A stretch of 14,194 nucleotides of DNA. Source: an uncultured Roseburia sp. (GTDB lineage Bacteria; Bacillota; Clostridia; Lachnospirales; Lachnospiraceae). A program made the position numbers and the translations under genes. The notes under the pieces are model-generated. The model saw only the letters and a program-made list of their open reading frames with translations, made no database searches and was not told the origin of the DNA. The stretch's first letter is position 1; every line of letters starts with the position of its first letter. The stretch is from contig CAJTYI010000005.1 in assembly GCA_910584215.1 (NCBI GenBank), positions 56,295-70,488 on the forward strand. The letters run 5' to 3'. Of this stretch, positions 13,288 to 14,194 are shown piece after piece.

Positions 13288-13862
13288 GCTTTTGATTGAA
13301 AAGTCGGCTGCATGTCGATCACTTCCTGCAGCGGGCTCCAGGAATACAGGTCGCAGGCTTCCTCCTCTTCTCCGTTTTCAAAGCGGGAGCAAGCATTGCG
13401 GCCTTTCTTTTTTTCCGCGTCCTCTTTGGTGTTCGGAAGCCTTCCGTAGTCGCAAGATTGTTTAAAATCTTTTGCCACCTCCTGCATGGCGGCGACGATA
13501 TACTTTTTATCGGGGTCTTTGTCGGATATGCCGCTTAGGGATTGGCCGATGATGTCATTGGCCTCCTCTTTGGATTGGGCGCTTTTCAAGCGCTCTTTTA
13601 ATGCCTCGGCCATCCGCTGAATCCGCAGATACCGCTGGTAGAGTGTCGGATTGTATGTTCGCAGAAAATCGATCTCTTCCGCGGTCAGCTTCTTGCCGGC
13701 TTCTAATTTTTGCAAAATACGGCGTTCTATCTCTTTCTTGTCACTTTCTGAGAGTTCCTTACCGCTGCTTTGAATAAAACTGGCGGCATATTTGGCCAGT
13801 TCCACTTTCCATGCGGGATTTGCGTCGTTTACGGTTTTTGATGGCTGTATCTGTCCGGCCAT
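13284..13862 (-). CDS. uncharacterised charged helical protein
   Basis: I do not recognise this 192-residue protein. It is rich in Lys, Glu, Ala and Gln, has no signal peptide or membrane segment, and should be soluble and mostly helical. Residues 35-135 read as a series of amphipathic helices, including ELSESDKKEIERRILQKLEAG, quoted in part as SDKKEIERRILQKLEAG, LTAEEIDFLRTYNPTLYQRY (59-78) and KYIVAAMQEVAKDFKQS (120-136). The tail is more polar with three cysteines (137, 158, 170) and an acidic run GEEEE. The start at 13862 has a strong AGGAGGGATTGTA ribosome binding site; the open frame upstream of it adds 16 residues without support. It converges on cysK and shares the TTAA at its stop. 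The ribosome binding site, length and protein-like composition argue that it is real. Confidence 0.75.
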   Translation of the reverse strand: MAGQIQPSKTVNDANPAWKVELAKYAASFIQSSGKELSESDKKEIERRILQKLEAGKKLTAEEIDFLRTYNPTLYQRYLRIQRMAEALKERLKSAQSKEEANDIIGQSLSGISDKDPDKKYIVAAMQEVAKDFKQSCDYGRLPNTKEDAEKKKGRNACSRFENGEEEEACDLYSWSPLQEVIDMQPTFQSKA

Positions 13863-14129
13863 TACAATCCCTCCTGTCTGTATCACAAGAATTTTGCCAA
13901 TCAAGGCCATGATGCGACGGCAGCGCGATCAGTGATGATGCTGTCATCACAATCTATATCGGAGCTTTGAACCTATTTTTTATGATAAGTCTATCATTTT
14001 TTCGGAAAGTATGCTAAAATAACAAAAGTATAGGTTATTAGCCATTGTTTTGACTGAATAAATATGCCAATGTGTTGTATATTTATTCTATCGTAAACTT
14101 CTAAAAACTTTTTCTTTTTCACAAGGTAA
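13863..14129. other. AT-rich intergenic region with inverted repeats
   Basis: The bases upstream of the minus-strand gene hold several perfect inverted repeats. They are GTGATGA/TCATCAC (13932-13950, 5-base loop), ATGATA/TATCAT followed by six T residues (13982-14002), AACCTAT/ATAGGTT (13970-13976 with 14030-14036), and GAATAAATAT/ATATTTATTC (14056-14065 with 14079-14088, 13-base loop). A + strand extended -10 (TGC before TAAAAT, 14015-14020) may drive a gene beyond the edge. I found no convincing promoter for the minus-strand gene. Confidence 0.5.
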
Positions 14130-14194
14130 ATGCGGCAATTCATCGTGAGTTGGCGCCACAGTCTCTGCTTTTTTCTGAATGGAGCAAATGCCAG
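14130..14194 (+). CDS. possible start of a gene running off the right edge
   Basis: An ATG at 14130, preceded by a weak AAGG, opens a frame (MRQFIVSWRHSLCFFLNGANA) that reaches the window end without a stop. It is downstream of a possible + strand promoter at 14015. Only 21 codons are visible, so the frame could be chance and no function can be given. A second ATG at 14180 in another phase is an alternative. Confidence 0.2.
   Translation, partial: MRQFIVSWRHSLCFFLNGANA

Noticed and set aside
1..14194. CRISPR array, tRNA, rRNA or insertion sequence
   Set aside because: No regularly spaced repeats, no cloverleaf with CCA-type ends, no rRNA-like stretches and no transposase motif were found on either strand by eye.

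Overview
This window looks like a chromosomal segment from a gut-type member of the Firmicutes, class Clostridia, most likely Lachnospiraceae. The reasons are the moderate GC content, strong AGGAGG-type ribosome binding sites, sigma-A promoters, the clostridial Feo layout (FeoA, FeoA, FeoB and a Cys-rich FeoB-associated peptide) and a GPH-family symporter. The assignment rests on sequence character alone and is an inference. I see no rRNA, tRNA, CRISPR array, intact insertion sequence or phage gene.

Left part (1-5123): the 3' end of a surface polysaccharide cluster on the + strand. In order it holds a GT52-type (sialyltransferase-like) glycosyltransferase cut by the window edge, a DUF4422 protein with an N-terminal Rossmann-like domain, a divergent ribulose-phosphate 3-epimerase-like protein, an IspD/TarI-type cytidylyltransferase and a GatD-like zinc dehydrogenase. 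The last three together suggest synthesis of a CDP-activated sugar alcohol (CDP-ribitol or CDP-arabinitol type) for a capsule or teichoic-acid-like polymer. A degraded copy of the epimerase start may lie at 3054-3156. A strong terminator at 5095-5123 closes the cluster.

Middle part (5124-8646): a chain of perfect or near-perfect hairpins, then a ferrous iron uptake operon. A near-consensus promoter is overlapped by a DtxR/IdeR-like box. It is followed by two small FeoA proteins, the FeoB GTPase-permease and a 48-residue Cys-rich membrane peptide, ending at a terminator. A second DtxR-like box precedes feoB.

Right part (8647-14194): single-gene units. These are an orphan GPH-family sugar/cation symporter, a 318-base gap with a terminator, an extended -10 promoter and a leader hairpin, then a membrane-anchored spermidine-synthase-like protein, cysteine synthase (cysK), and a convergent 192-residue helical protein of unknown function. 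cysK and the last gene share a TTAA that supplies the stop codon on both strands. The right edge is AT-rich, has several inverted repeats and may hold the promoter and start of another + strand gene.

The strongest candidates for something under-described are the hairpin chain at 5095-5290, the putative CDP-alditol cassette with its variant epimerase, and the unrecognised 192-residue protein.
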